NCBI GenBank assembly: GCA_022496805.1
Contig: CM040094.1
Span: 5,603,501 to 5,667,500, forward strand
Origin: Pohlia nutans
Lineage: Eukaryota; Streptophyta; Bryopsida; Bryales; Mniaceae
Reading direction: 5' to 3'
Length of the DNA stretch: 64,000 bases
Shown here one piece after another: positions 36,836 through 48,183 of this stretch; position 1 is the first letter of the stretch, and each line of letters begins with the position of its first letter. Below the pieces are notes generated by a model that made no database searches, was not told the origin of the DNA, and saw only the letters and a program-made list of their open reading frames with translations. Both the position numbers and the translations under genes were made by a program.

Positions 36836-37378
36836 TTATTTGGAGAAACATCCGAGCACCTTGTTGGGCAGACATTTAGACCAGATTGACGATTGAATAG
36901 GCGTTACAGTGCTAGTAGCAGTTGTGGTGCTTGGAGCAGTTGTGGTGCTTGGAGCAGTTGTGGTGCTTGGAGCAGTTGTGACCGTGCCAGAAGTAGTTGT
37001 TGAGCTAGAAGAAGTTTTCTGGGAAGTTTTTGAAGCTGCAGTCCGAGTTCCGTCGTTCCGGGGAATGCCCTCCCAATTGAACTTTCTCGGGTCATTAGGG
37101 TTGATTGGCTTAATCAATATTTCCTTATACTCCAAGAGATCGTCAGACGAAAGTGTTAAGGACTCACCGTCACTGCCATTACCAATGCACCAGTACTCTT
37201 TGTACGTTTGATTCAAATAGGAGTGCACATTGTAGTGCTGGCCTATCCCAAGATCAGTTAGTTTCCTGAAAACGCCTGCTGTGCTTTCTTTCAAGACCAC
37301 GATGCCGCCGCTCTCATTCCTCAACGTTGTTTTCGTCATTCTGCCTCGTAGCCCTCTCAGTTCTCGTACACTATCCAA
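36836..37378 (-). CDS. Uncharacterised protein with Thr-rich repeat tail
   Basis: 180 residues, no signal peptide or membrane segment. Residues about 15-110 look like one compact domain (NESGGIVVLKES, GIGQHYNVHSYL, EYWCIGNGSDGESLTL, YKEILIKPINP, RKFNWEGIPR). From about 120 the sequence becomes Ser/Thr-rich with a four-fold APSTTT unit. It ends WSKCLPNKVLGCFSK, with cysteines that could be lipid-modified or paired. I do not recognise the domain with certainty. The regular codon pattern and clear domain/tail division support a real gene. It may have an alternative tail exon at 35998-36197. A copia LTR sits just past the stop. Confidence 0.6.
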   Translation of the reverse strand: MDSVRELRGLRGRMTKTTLRNESGGIVVLKESTAGVFRKLTDLGIGQHYNVHSYLNQTYKEYWCIGNGSDGESLTLSSDDLLEYKEILIKPINPNDPRKFNWEGIPRNDGTRTAASKTSQKTSSSSTTTSGTVTTAPSTTTAPSTTTAPSTTTATSTVTPIQSSIWSKCLPNKVLGCFSK

Positions 37379-37731
37379 AAAATTATGCGGTAACTTACTA
37401 GATCTCAGTATATATCATGCTCCAAAGTGACAGCAATCTCGTCACGTCAAAATGATACTTGCTCATTCTCAAAAGTTTATACTTCCTCAACGTAGAACCT
37501 CTAAACTCGATTCCCCTCTTCAAGGTGCATCCTGAACATGACTGATCAACAAGGCAAAGTTAGTGGATGATTTGGACATCAATGGTGAAAGAGAAACGAT
37601 TCCGTATGTGAAATAAAGCCTGACCCATACTGACAAGACTTAGGCCCATTTTTCTCGAAACAAATCTCGACCGACAAAAAATTTGAGTCTCTGTCGGCAA
37701 ATCGACAAAGATGCAGTGCTATGCACATTAA

Positions 37732-37954
37732 CCCCTAAACGCCCAACATGGCCATCTGCATCACTGAACTTTGCATTTTCTCATTTTATCTTGATTTTCT
37801 GATTGCAATACATTATTTTAAAAGCTCTTGTTCTATGCTACAAGATCAACAGTGTTGATCGTGTCAAACTGAAGTCATTTTCACACAAATAGATGATTTG
37901 TAACAGGGGTCCAATTTTCCTACACTACAGAAATACACAGTGGTCGTTTATGGG
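37732..37954. mobile_element. TTAA-flanked miniature element H (223 bp)
   Basis: Left end CCCCTAAACGCCCAAC, right end GTGGTCGTTTATGGG, inverted repeats matching at about 12 of 15 positions. TTAA lies directly outside both ends (37728-37731 and 37955-37958). No coding capacity. Confidence 0.65.
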
Positions 37955-38232
37955 TTAACGAGAAAAACACCCTGCAATATACACACATCAACATGGCGAC
38001 GATTGCAAGCTTGCCCACCTTGTAAACTCTGCTCACTACACACCTCCAGTAAGTTGGAAATTAGGGTTCGTAAGTACCGTAACGCCAGCAGATTACTCTT
38101 GTTCAGGATTTCAATAGCGTCACCTCCAATTTCGCTGTCTGTTGGGTCCTATATGTCTCGCTCCACGCTTCTCCGCCCTACATTCACCGTTGTTTGTGCG
38201 AAGCAATATACTTTCGGCGCTCGTTCTCCAGG

Positions 38233-38682
38233 CCCCAAACCCGGACAGCAGACACAAAGAGAAAAGCCACTGTAGTCGGTACAATAGAATATCAGAATCT
38301 AACTTGTTTGCACAATCAATATACTGTATATTTAAATATCAATCTCCAAAAGATCATAGACGGAGCCGCTCTGGCAGCCAGCAAGCTGCAAGTTGCACTG
38401 TAAGATTCCTGTATAGAACATAACTTACGATGCAGATGGTCCCAAACCCGGACAACAGAGACATAGAAGTGACCAAAGAGAAAAGCCACTGTAGGAAAGC
38501 CACTGTAGGAAAGCCACTGTAGTCGGTACAATAAAATATCATAATCTAATTTGTCTGTACAACCGATACTTTATATTTAGAAATCAAGGTCATAGAGTCG
38601 CTCTGGCAGCCAGCAAGCTGCAAGTTGCGCTGTAAGATTCTGTATGAATGCATCAGAACATAACTTACAATGCAGATGGTCC
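38233..38682. repeat. Tandem duplication, about 210-240-bp unit
   Basis: Copy 1 (38233-38440) and copy 2 (38441-38682) share CCCAAACCCGGACA, AAAGCCACTGTAG, GTCGGTACAATA, CTCTGGCAGCCAGCAAGCTG and CAGAACATAACTTAC-like blocks in order. Copy 2 also carries a nested triplet of AAAGCCACTGTAGG at about 38482-38522. It lies upstream of the membrane protein gene and may be part of its promoter region. No supported gene. Confidence 0.7.
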
Positions 38683-38996
38683 ATATCCGTCTAAATGAAA
38701 TCCGTTAGGAATGGAAACAGATTAACCAAGTACGCTTGCTTGTGTTGTGTCAATCGAAACGACTCGTTCTGGAAGAGGTAAAGGATTTTGGTTTGTGGAA
38801 GAGTTCTCAAAATTTGGACATTCGGAGGATTTTTTCTTGAGGAAACTAGTCGCTTCTCACTGCTATTTTGAGCCATTCCAGAGTTGGTGTCTTGGTGAAT
38901 GCTTTTGGTCACAAAGGACAAGGAAAAGATACATTTTTTCAGTCAGTGAAAAGCGACGGGTTTGGTTGTAGTGTTTTTAGTCAGATTACAGGCAAG

Positions 38997-40704
38997 ATGA
39001 ATTTAGGGCAAGTTCCAGCCTCGGATTTCAAGGGTAGGACGGAGGCCGAGATACATGCCAATGAGGGCACGACGTTGAGAACTGACCTTACATTCAAGCG
39101 GATTGCAAATGTACTGTGGATCAAGCAGAACACGGTGTACAGTGTAGCCCTGGATGAGTGGGAGCAGACGGCGAAGTTGCTTTCCGAAAGGGTAGACAGG
39201 ATGGAGAAGCGGAGCGGGGACTTGAAGAACGAAATCTACCAACTGGTGGGGTTCTTCTCGGTGTTCCAAGGAGTGGTTTTGACGGCCGTGTCGCAGCTGG
39301 CGCAATCCCCCGACGAGTATCACAACTGCAAAAAAGTCTGGAGTCCGGTCATTCTCACGGCGCTGGCGTGGGCGGTCGCCACTGTTGGAGTGTGGCAAAA
39401 AATGAGTCGCATTCAAATGCTTGATGACCAGTGCAAAGACGAAGACGAAGCTCGACGGGTACTCATCTTTGAATACCTACTGTTTTGTTTCTACTTTTCA
39501 ATTGTCAACAGAAAGTACTAGATAGAGTACTCCATGGGCTCTACTACAGCATGTACACAGGGAACCTTGACCGATTCACTGCCAAGTAAATGGTACAAGA
39601 ATGATGGTGAATTCTTGGTGAACACTTGCTAAATTGAGCAACCACTTCAATTTTGCAAGTGTTCACCAAGAATTCACCATCATTCTTGTACCATTTACTA
39701 CTTGGTGAATGTGTCAAGGTGCCTTGTGGTAGTGGCAAGTCCGTGGAGTACTCTACCTAGCATAACTCGCGATACATGTCACACATTAGTAAAGTCTTAT
39801 TTTGAGTAGACTATGGAGAGTTGAGAATAGAAAGAGATGAGGAGGAGTTCTCTACAAAAATTTGGAATATCCTACAAAGATTGTGTGCATAGAAAAATAC
39901 ATTACGGATTCTAAAGTTTTGTACTGCTTAGAACCAATTCAGAAGGTGCCACAGCTGGTCCTAATTTCTTGGAGTAGGCTATAGTTTGATATTAAAGTTC
40001 TCTTTTATTTGATTTAACTTACATAAGGTTCTTTAGCCAACATCATGTCACAGTCACCCTTTTCATCAGTGTAGACACCAACTACAATGTATCACCACTC
40101 TCACCACTCATTCTTTAACATGCACTTAGCATGATTCAATAATCTGCTACAAAGATTTGGAGATCTGCTACATATTCTGAGGTGCTCCAGAGTGGGGTTA
40201 AAGAACCTTCTGAACCAGGTTTCTTTTATTGCAGAACGTACAAAGCTTCAGGGTTTCGATAACTTCGTGGAGGACTTGTTTTAGCTTTTGATGGCATGTG
40301 CCCCTGGCTTTCAACAGGAGGTTAAAAACCTGAATCAGATTTTAGAACCCTTTCCCGCACGCTTGTGGTGTCCGAAAATGTAGCTACATTTTGTGATATT
40401 GTGTGTGTGGGCATATATATAATCCTATTTCTTGTAATGACTTCTAAGCATATTGAATGTTTTGGTAAATTCCCAGGGGGCGGTAGAAAGAGCACAGGCC
40501 CTTAAAAACGACGGCAGTGCATTCAAATTCAGCGAAATCAAGGAGAAGACGACGCCTCCGAAGCCGAAACTATTATGGGGACTTCGGCAGTCTTTCTGGA
40601 TCAAAAGATTTGGCGTTGTTTTTGCCACTATGTCTGTGTTCACTGGAATCTTCATAGGTTCATATTTTTTAATTTTGTGTAATCGCGGATTGGCCCCTAT
40701 ATGA
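38997..40704 (+). CDS. Uncharacterised three-pass membrane protein
   Basis: Two exons, 38997-39458 and 40477-40704, joined in phase 0 (donor CGG|GTACTC, acceptor TTCCCAG|GGG), give 229 residues. I chose the ATG that yields MNLGQVPASDF; the frame is open further upstream, to 38868, so an earlier start is possible. Residues 1-80 are soluble and partly coiled coil (ALDEWEQTAKLLSERVDRME). Three hydrophobic segments follow at about 81-102, 113-136 and 197-222. There is no signal peptide. I do not recognise the family and assign no function. The 1,018-bp intron carries a foldback MITE. The exon GC content and coherent topology support a real gene. Confidence 0.7.
39521..39757. mobile_element. Hairpin MITE in intron, TA borders (237 bp)
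   Basis: Almost the whole element is one long inverted repeat: ends GATAGAGTACTCCA and TGGAGTACTCTACC, and an inner arm of more than 50 bp (AAATGGTACAAGAATGATGG onward) perfectly mirrored around a loop of about 30 bases. TA lies outside both ends, as in Stowaway-type elements. It lies in the intron of the membrane protein gene, so it is transcribed with it and would fold into a strong hairpin. Confidence 0.8.
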
Positions 40705-40738
40705 TAAAAAGCCTTGGTCACTGCATATAGGAAATTTC

Positions 40739-40796
40739 GTTTAGGGTTTAGGGTTTAGGGTATAGGACATTGCGTTTAGGGTTTAGGGTTTATGGT
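40739..40796. repeat. Interstitial telomere-like repeat
   Basis: Runs of the plant telomere unit TTTAGGG: three near-perfect units, a break (TATAGGACATTGCG), then two more. It begins about 35 bp past the stop of the membrane protein gene. Such short runs often mark double-strand-break repair. Confidence 0.75.
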
Positions 40797-41516
40797 TGGT
40801 GATATTACAAGCATCTCGCTGCTGTGGAGACAACTTTCGACGTCTGCCAAGTATCCTGTGAATAGTTGTGAATTTTTTGTTAGCATGAAAGCGTGAATGC
40901 GTCATTGGTTTCATGGAGTTCTAGAAGAGATTCATTTTTTAATGGTAATTGACCTTACGTGTAACTTATGGCGGCGTGCAATTAGGAGAGATTTCATTTT
41001 GGTTAATTGATGCTTTTTACAACTGAGAAGCGATTGATTGCTTGGTCTTCAAGTTCGTCACCGGGAGTGCAGAAAATGTTCAGGTGTTTTGAAACTTGTA
41101 TGTGATGGTCCTGCATGTGCTCTATTCTGTCTCCAAGTCCTGAACTCAATTGAGCCTGGATGTTTTTTCTCTTCGTAATTGGAAGTTTTTATCTTGTATG
41201 TGATGTTATACGACTCGGCTATGGCAGATTTAGAGCTTCTGATGGAACATTCACACACCATGGATCGTGATAAACTATGCTAGCTAGAATTTGTGCACAG
41301 GTAGAGGTTATATATGCCATCATCTGTAACTGGACATCAAACTGTCTGTAAGTCGTCAGTGACTTTGTTCTTGCTTCAGTCTTTGATCACATAGAAGTAC
41401 CCCTGTCCTGTTTCATGGCATAATCTGTTACATTTGGGGCTCCTCTATACCACAAACATGCTACTCCGACAGATTTATGTTGACGCTACGGTAATTATAT
41501 ACGACATGTACTCTAA
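40797..41516. other. Spacer, no supported gene
   Basis: Part of this may be 3' flank of the membrane protein gene. No coding exon is recognised. Confidence 0.4.
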
Positions 41517-41915
41517 TTAATAAAAGTGAATATTCTTATTGTAATTTTTTGTTGCAATTTTTGGATTTTCTCCTTCAATTTGTTTACGCCCTTGAGTCTT
41601 GTAATCAAATGTGCATTTGTGTTCACTGGATTATCGATGGAATGCACAAAATGTGTGCCCACATCGACATACTATACAATTGGTACAAGTCCAACATTCT
41701 TCTTTCAAATTCCACACTTCAATTTTATTTTCTTTACACTCCAAATTTACTTCAAGTTTTTCTTCTTTTGTCTCATCATTAGATCCTAGTTTCAAATCTT
41801 TCATTTTGAGAAGGTCTTTGTATGCCTCATCCATAATGCGTTTATTATAACATTGCGAGCACATGCCCTCCATATTATCATTAGCATAAAATCCACACTT
41901 GCAAAGCAACACCAT
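41517..41915 (-). pseudogene. A20/AN1 zinc-finger (stress-associated protein) pseudogene
   Basis: The frame starts MVLLCKCGFY and GMCSQCYNKR, an A20-type zinc finger, and after a charged linker continues CWTC, CRCGHTFCAFHR, an AN1 finger. A TAA stop directly after AFHR replaces the Tyr usual at that point. Beyond it, the same frame runs on without a break for about 36 codons as HKCTFDYKTQGRKQIEGENP, the normal end of AN1 proteins, to a stop at 41517. The A20 finger has C-x-C where two or more intervening residues are usual, and the AN1 finger lacks a few residues between CWTC and CRCG. In plants such proteins act in stress signalling; this copy cannot make a complete AN1 finger unless the stop is read through. 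Confidence 0.8.
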
Positions 41916-42797
41916 GTTGTGATTGTGTTGTATAAGTGGAAAATTAATAATGCAAGATAAGTTTCAATAAAGTACAAATAGAAAAAATTCAATAAAGAGG
42001 TAAATATAGTTTATTTTTCTTTGAATTTGGTATTTGTATATGATGTCAATTACTTATACAATATTTGCTTACGTCTTTTACTTTTGTTTTTTCTTTAATA
42101 AGAGTAATTAATGTATTTAGTTCATAGATCAAAGTCATTTATATACACACTCATCTTTTACTTAAACATGCTTTTTACTTTTTGTTTTAAAAAGGACCAT
42201 AGTCAATGATGGGGAGAGAGTGTTGTAAAATGTGTTTAAAAGTATATAAATTTATTTTGTGTGTAATTATATATTTACATACACTAAAAAATAAAACATA
42301 ACACAGTGAAAATATGGAGTTAGGATGTTTAAGGCTAATGTCGTAGTTTTAGATACATTGAACGGAAATCATATTATTTTTGAATCTTTTAGATTTTTTC
42401 AAAAACTATATGATTCTTTATTTTATTTTTAAGATTTCCAATGCTTTTAAAAATTTGGGAAATATTTTATATGTCAAATGGAACATTTTAATTATAATAA
42501 TAATTTGACAAAAGTATATTGAGTTTTCACTATCACACTGTAATTAATAATCTTGATCCAAAACTTTTTTATTTGATTTTACCTACGTTAATCTTTAGGT
42601 GTACAAGTTTAAAATATAAAATTGGCTTTATAAAGTATCTAGTATATAATGGAGGGTGATGCATAAAAAAACGCACGCACACTCTCCATGACAGTTTGGA
42701 CCTTGGAACAGTTATGCTTTGTTAAAGTCACTTTAGTACAAGCTCACCTAGTTATTCAATGTTACTCTTTTGTTCCACTAAAACACTACGTGGATTA
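41916..42797. other. AT-rich spacer, no supported gene
   Basis: No open frame or repeat with clear structure seen. Confidence 0.45.
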
Positions 42798-43249
42798 GGG
42801 CCTCTTTACACTAGAGGCAAGAAGCCTTGAAGAGAGAAATTTTAGCCAATGGAAGGCTTAAAAACCGAGAAGACCAAAGAATGTCACTTTACACCCAAAA
42901 TTTTCACTTCAAGGGACGAAAGGAGGAGAAAATGACATGGACAACACTTTCTTCCTTTGTGGCAACAAATGTGCGTATTTTTCAAGGCCCCGGGATTTTG
43001 CATCAAGCCCACTTCAAGAGGTGGGTCTAACCGTCTAACGAAAAATCCACGGGACCGTTTGGCTATATTCTCACAACCAATATTTATTTTTTTAAAAGAA
43101 ATATGTAAGAACTTTATTTTTAAAATTGGCACTTTATTTTGTGGCCCCTTCTTACTTTACACTATATCCAAAGGTTGGCTTCTCCAGGATGAGCCATAAT
43201 CTTTGTGAGGATTTCTCTAAGGCTTCTTGTCTGTAGTGTAAAGGGGGCC
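42798..43249. mobile_element. PIF/Harbinger-type MITE, TTA target (452 bp)
   Basis: Starts GGGCCTCTTTACACTA and ends TAGTGTAAAGGGGGCC, 14 of 16 matching in inversion, and the similarity continues inward (GCAAGAAGCCTT). TTA lies directly outside both ends (42795-42797 and 43250-43252), the target duplication of PIF/Harbinger and Tourist MITEs. No transposase. The 119-bp element at 52863 has the same left end and the same TTA. Confidence 0.75.
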
Positions 43250-43620
43250 TTAGTAGGACATGGAAGTGGTCAAGTGGAAGTAAGGACAACACTTGTCATT
43301 GGTGGGATTGACTTCATCTATGTGGGGGTATGTTTTGATTTTTATACTTGACGCACATGGGATGATTACTCATATAATTGTGTTGGGATTGGCTTCATGC
43401 ATTTGGAGATAATTACTCAAAAGTGTTTAAGACCGGGAATTAGGTTTTTATTTTGGAACAAAATTTAAGTGGGTGTCATAGTGTTTAGTAAAACGGATGG
43501 ACTATTAACTATTAACGTGTATCACATAGTTGAAAAATGTTGAGTTTGAATTTTTCAATCAAATTTTATATATATATAAGAAAAAAACCCGCGTTGTAAT
43601 GCAATACAAAGCATGATTAA

Positions 43621-44189
43621 CCCCTAAACGTCCTCACCTATGTCCAATTTGGGCAGTTTTGCAAAGATGCATTATAAAATACAACAAACATGAATATTTG
43701 CAACTTGATGTATGAATAAAAGTTATACATTTTGAAATTTAGATTCAATCTATATAGTTAGATCTCTGATTGCTATCACTAATATTTTTCTATAAATTTT
43801 GAAACATAAAATAAAAAATTATTTTGTAATTTGATTACGAATAAGATATTGACATTATGGGGATGAAAATTGTTGTGATGGCTTATAATATAGTACTCTA
43901 GGTGTAGTGATTTTTGGAGATTTTTTGGATGCTTGATTTTATGAGATTATTTTTTCAAGATCACTTTTAGACTAAAATCTTCAAAATTTTGGATGAAACA
44001 CCGCAACACAAAATGAGGCGTGAATTTTTCATAAATTGTTTCCTTTTCGATCGGATCACACGTACATGAAGCTAACTTCCCATAAAAAATTCAGTAAAAA
44101 AATCACACTACAAAAAGTACATGATGGACGAGAAATTGCGGATGAAATCTGTACATCATGCAAAATATGCATGGTTGGGCAGTTAGGGG
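43621..44189. mobile_element. TTAA-flanked miniature element E (569 bp)
   Basis: Starts CCCCTAAACGTCC, ends GGGCAGTTAGGGG, bordered by TTAA on both sides (43617-43620, 44190-44193). Only the outer seven bases match well in inversion. Its interior (AAATATGCATGGTTGGGC, CACACGTACATGAAGCTAAC) is shared with the element at 57898, so the two belong to one family and the borders agree between copies. Confidence 0.7.
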
Positions 44190-44193
44190 TTAA

Positions 44194-44905
44194 GAATTAT
44201 GGACCCCGTTGCAAAGAATGTTGATAGAAAGAAATTGAATTTTTTTGGTATAGATGAAAATTGTCAACAAAAACATGCAAGTGAATGAAAATGGATGAAA
44301 ATGGTAATTACATGATGAGATGTTGAATGATAATTGATGGATGGAAGACTTAGATGAAAGTGTGACGGATTTGTAACTCGTGGGTTGTGACACTTTGAAT
44401 TATATTTATTTGGAGCTTTCAAAATATTATGTTTCAAAACCTTGTAGATATGTAAACGATTGCCTTTAGTGATTTAAACTCGGAGTTTTAAGCCTTGAAG
44501 CCACAAACTTCAATTTTTAAATGGCCTCAATCCAACCAAAAAGGTGCTCAAGAAAAGAATACCAAGTTAGCATCCTCTTGAATCCAATTTAGACCATATT
44601 AGATTACTAATAAAAGTTGAACAAATCATGGCAACTCGGTCCCAAGTATAAAAAAAATACCAAATGGACTATGGCCTCAACCCCAAGTTTGAACCGGCCC
44701 TACATTTAGTTTTGGTCTACACACTTAACCATATTAAATTATATGATTATAGCATTCTAAATTTATAAAAGGTATCAAAACAACAATCAACTTTGAAGCT
44801 TGTTGCTTTACACATATTATATAAGAAACTATCATCAATTTTATAATTCTCAAACAACTTTCAATAATAATATTTATCAAATTCATTGTATTGCAAAGGT
44901 GTTAA
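44194..44905. other. Spacer, no supported gene
   Basis: AT-rich sequence between two TTAA-flanked elements; no coding exon seen. Confidence 0.4.
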
Positions 44906-45480
44906 CCCCTAAAGGACCGGGGGTGTTTTTAGCTTAGCTCTTGTTTTCTTGACTAGCTCTTATAACAAGCTCAATTCCTCATTGGTGTGGGTTAATTTCA
45001 ACAATCGGCACCGTTGAAATCAAAAAATACTTACATAGCTTTTGTATGAAAAAAGGATCAACAAGATTGCACACTTTTTGAGAAAATGCCACCGTTGAGA
45101 AGATTGATGGAACTTGTTTAGGGTATTTTGTACATATGATGAAATCGGATTGATCAAAAGTGCTCCAAAAATTTTGGAATTTTTACCATGCATAGTGATC
45201 ATCATTTTGAACATGTTCTAAAATTTTCAAATAATTTGGAGGCGTGAGGAGAAAGATATGAGAGTCTCAAATTACGCCCAAATAACCTCCTTGCAGCTCA
45301 AAAAAATCACCAAAAATCGCACACTTCATGAAATTTCGATCGAGAAGTATCCACGGATTCAGCTCTTTAAAAGAAGTAGGGTCTCTTTGTTGCTCACTTA
45401 ACAATTCACGGTCCAGCAACTCGAAATTCCTCACTTTCTAGTTCGAGAAGCCACATGGTGGCCTCGTGGTCCTTTAGGGG
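44906..45480. mobile_element. TTAA-flanked miniature element G (575 bp)
   Basis: Starts CCCCTAAAGGACC, ends GGTCCTTTAGGGG, a perfect 13-bp inverted repeat identical to that of the element at 1360. TTAA on both sides (44902-44905, 45481-45484). No coding capacity. Confidence 0.75.
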
Positions 45481-45484
45481 TTAA

Positions 45485-47448
45485 AAATATTTGGACAATT
45501 TCACCCAACTATAACCAAGAAAAGTGTTGAATAAGTATTTGTTTGTTTTTGAATTTTGAGTTGGTTTAGAACTAGTGTTATTATAGTTAAAGAAAAAATT
45601 CTTGAAGGTTGCAAAATAAAATGGTGCTTTTTAACACTGTAAGGTTCATATTCTGAACAATGAACACTGCAAGTGTGTTTTTTGAGCAATTTTATACAAA
45701 AGGTACATAGTTTCTATGATAATCAAACCAAAACTTTCTTGGTCTTATGTTAACTTTAACATTTAGACTCTACAAATCCCCAAAAACACTTTGTATTATT
45801 ACTCCATAAAAAATATATTCCAAGCATGCAAACCAAGACATGTGTTGGTCCCCGTTCTTAGAGGTCTTGGTGGTCTTTAATGTATGGGAACAAAAATGCC
45901 CCTTATTTTGGTCTCATTGAAGGCCCACTATAAAATGAACCCCTCCTTCCATGGACTTTTTATTCCCAAGTAGCTACTTCTAAAGTAATTTGGAGTGAGA
46001 TGCCTCAAATTTACAAAACAAATTGCAAAAGAAAGCCCTCATGATGTCCAAAATGGAAATTTCAGGGAATTGGGAAGGTGGATGAATAGTAGCTTGTATT
46101 CAAGACCATGGGGGTTCTAGAGGCGGGGTGCATTGTTTATCAAAATTTAAAATATATAACCACACTTAAAACTATGTAAATATGAAGCTATTGCAAAATA
46201 AATTTAAAATTGTTAAAATTTGAATTGCAATCAAATTTTTGAAAGGTTTGGAATTTTGATTCCAAATTTTATTTTGAATTATTTTTCATAGTAGCAGTAA
46301 ATTTATCTATATTGAAATCATTCAAAATTTAGAGTTTACAACTTTGGTCACATCAGTACTAATTTTTTTTTCTCTAAGTTGTATTCATAAAGCTAGTGTT
46401 TGGTATGATGCCATGACCATTTCAGTGGTGGAATTGTCATGGATAATGTGCTTGTGTGCTCCGTACCACTATTATATGAGTATGTGTTATATATGCTCTC
46501 TATGACGGTTGCACAGTCAAAACAGATGTGATCGAGTGACTTTGACAGAAGCTCACTTTGTAGATTAGGTTGGCTTCTATAAAGTCCGACGTATAATATA
46601 TTCCCGATAGAACTAATGTGGAGAGCGTGCGTGCATGTGATAATGGATGCAACATTTTGCATTGTATAATAGGTTGACATGTACTGAAGTTTGGAACAAT
46701 CGTAGAAAGATTCAGTACATGCATACGTGTACCATTGTAGAAGCCGAAGTGCAACATGATCGTTCTAGCGGTGGAACCATTGTAGAGAGCTTGCATGCTT
46801 GCATCACTTTGCGTTATATAGATTAGATGAGTCGGTGTCAAAAGTTGGCACGACCGTTCTCGTTGCAGATCTGTCGTAGAAAGCATGTTGCCCCACCCTG
46901 CAATTGTCCCCAAAGGCGATGCAATAAGAGCCGCTCCCCATAATTCAAAGTTCCCTTTCTCTCTATCTCTTGCAGAAAATAGACAACCAATTCATTGTTC
47001 AATCTCATCTAATTTTCCTTTAACAAGAGTGAGAGCACGTCTGTGAAAGATGACAACATTGGTTTGAGGAAGTGCGAAGCACGTCCTATCGCTCTAGTAC
47101 CCGTCCTCTAATCCAAAGCACGGCGTAAAATTAGTTTATTCTCTTTTTGCAGAGTGGCTCCCTATTCCATGTAAAGACGTGCACAGTTCTTGAATCTTGT
47201 TCTCCACCGATAAAATTATAAAAATAGCACAAAGCACTTCTATGCACACCTCGATAGAGCAATTCAATAAATATAATCAGAAATTTTCTATAAAGCAATC
47301 AAACGCATAACTCACCGATAAGAGTAAGAGCTGGTGAAATGCAAAGTCTGCTTTCAATGCTCACCAAACATGGGTAGAAGTTGGGACCTCATTTTTTGTC
47401 TTGTAGTTATATCCACTGGCTCGATGCTCATATGGAAACCCGCTCTAA
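45485..47448. other. Spacer, no supported gene
   Basis: AT-rich. Around 46500-46900 phrases such as ACCATTGTAGA and GCATGCTTGCATC recur loosely, suggesting an old, diverged tandem repeat. Part of another copy of the MITE family that begins at 47449 lies just upstream of it. Confidence 0.4.
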
Positions 47449-47636
47449 GGGCAGGTTTCCATGTGAGGATGGGTTGGATGAAATGCACTACAAGACAAGA
47501 AATGAGGTCTCAATAACCACCCATACTCGACCCATTTCGATAGAAATGGAAAATATACTCCTGGATCATGCTTTGTTCACTCATTTCGATAGAACTTCCA
47601 CTTTTCTGGACTGACCACTCATACATGGAACCCCCC
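47449..47636. mobile_element. MITE copy 1 of 3, TAA borders (188 bp)
   Basis: Starts GGGCAGGTTTCCATGTGAGG, ends CATACATGGAACCCCCC. TAA lies outside both ends (47446-47448, 47637-47639). The interior contains ACAAGAATTGAGGTCTCAAG-like and CCCATTTCGATAGAA blocks shared with the next two copies. Confidence 0.7.
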
Positions 47637-47639
47637 TAA

Positions 47640-47840
47640 GGGCCTCCTTCCATGTGGGGATCGGTTGGGTGGAAGGCACTAGAAGACAAGAATTGAGGTC
47701 TCAAGAACCACCGATGCTCCACCCATTTCGGTACAAATGAAATTTATACTCTTGAATCCTCCTGTTTCCACCCATTTCGGTAGAGCTTTCTCCTTTTGAG
47801 GACCGGCCACCCACACCGATCCCCATAGGGAAGCCTGCCC
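47640..47840. mobile_element. MITE copy 2 of 3, shares TAA with copy 1 (201 bp)
   Basis: Starts GGGCCTCCTTCCATG, ends AAGCCTGCCC, with GGGGATCGG near the start mirrored by CCGATCCCC near the end. TAA outside both ends (47637-47639, 47841-47843). The left TAA is also the right border of copy 1. PIF/Harbinger-type target. Confidence 0.7.
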
Positions 47841-47981
47841 TAAGAGATGAAGGTAGAAGCAAATACCGGTAGAGGAAAAACATCATACAGTAAAAAAAGC
47901 CAACAGTTCAAGGGACAAAGTGAATATAAGGATTAATGTTTCAAATTCTCTAGCGCACATGGAGCTGTTATGGAAGGCTTA

Positions 47982-48183
47982 GGGCCTCCTTCCATGCAAG
48001 GGGGGCAGTGGGTGGTCGGTACTCCAAAAGAGGAAGCTCCACCGATATGGGTGGAAACATGAGGATTCTAGAGTATAAATTTCCTTTGTACCGAAATGGG
48101 TGGAGCATCGGTGGTTCTTGAGACCTCAATTCTTGTCTTCTAGTGCCTTCCACCCACCACCCACTCACATGGAAGTCCACCCT
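47982..48183. mobile_element. MITE copy 3 of 3, opposite orientation (202 bp)
   Basis: Starts GGGCCTCCTTCCATG, ends CATGGAAGTCCACCC, TTA outside both ends (47979-47981, 48184-48186). Its interior is the reverse complement of copy 2 (GGTGGTTCTTGAGACCTC, AATTCTTGTCTTCTAGTG). Confidence 0.7.
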
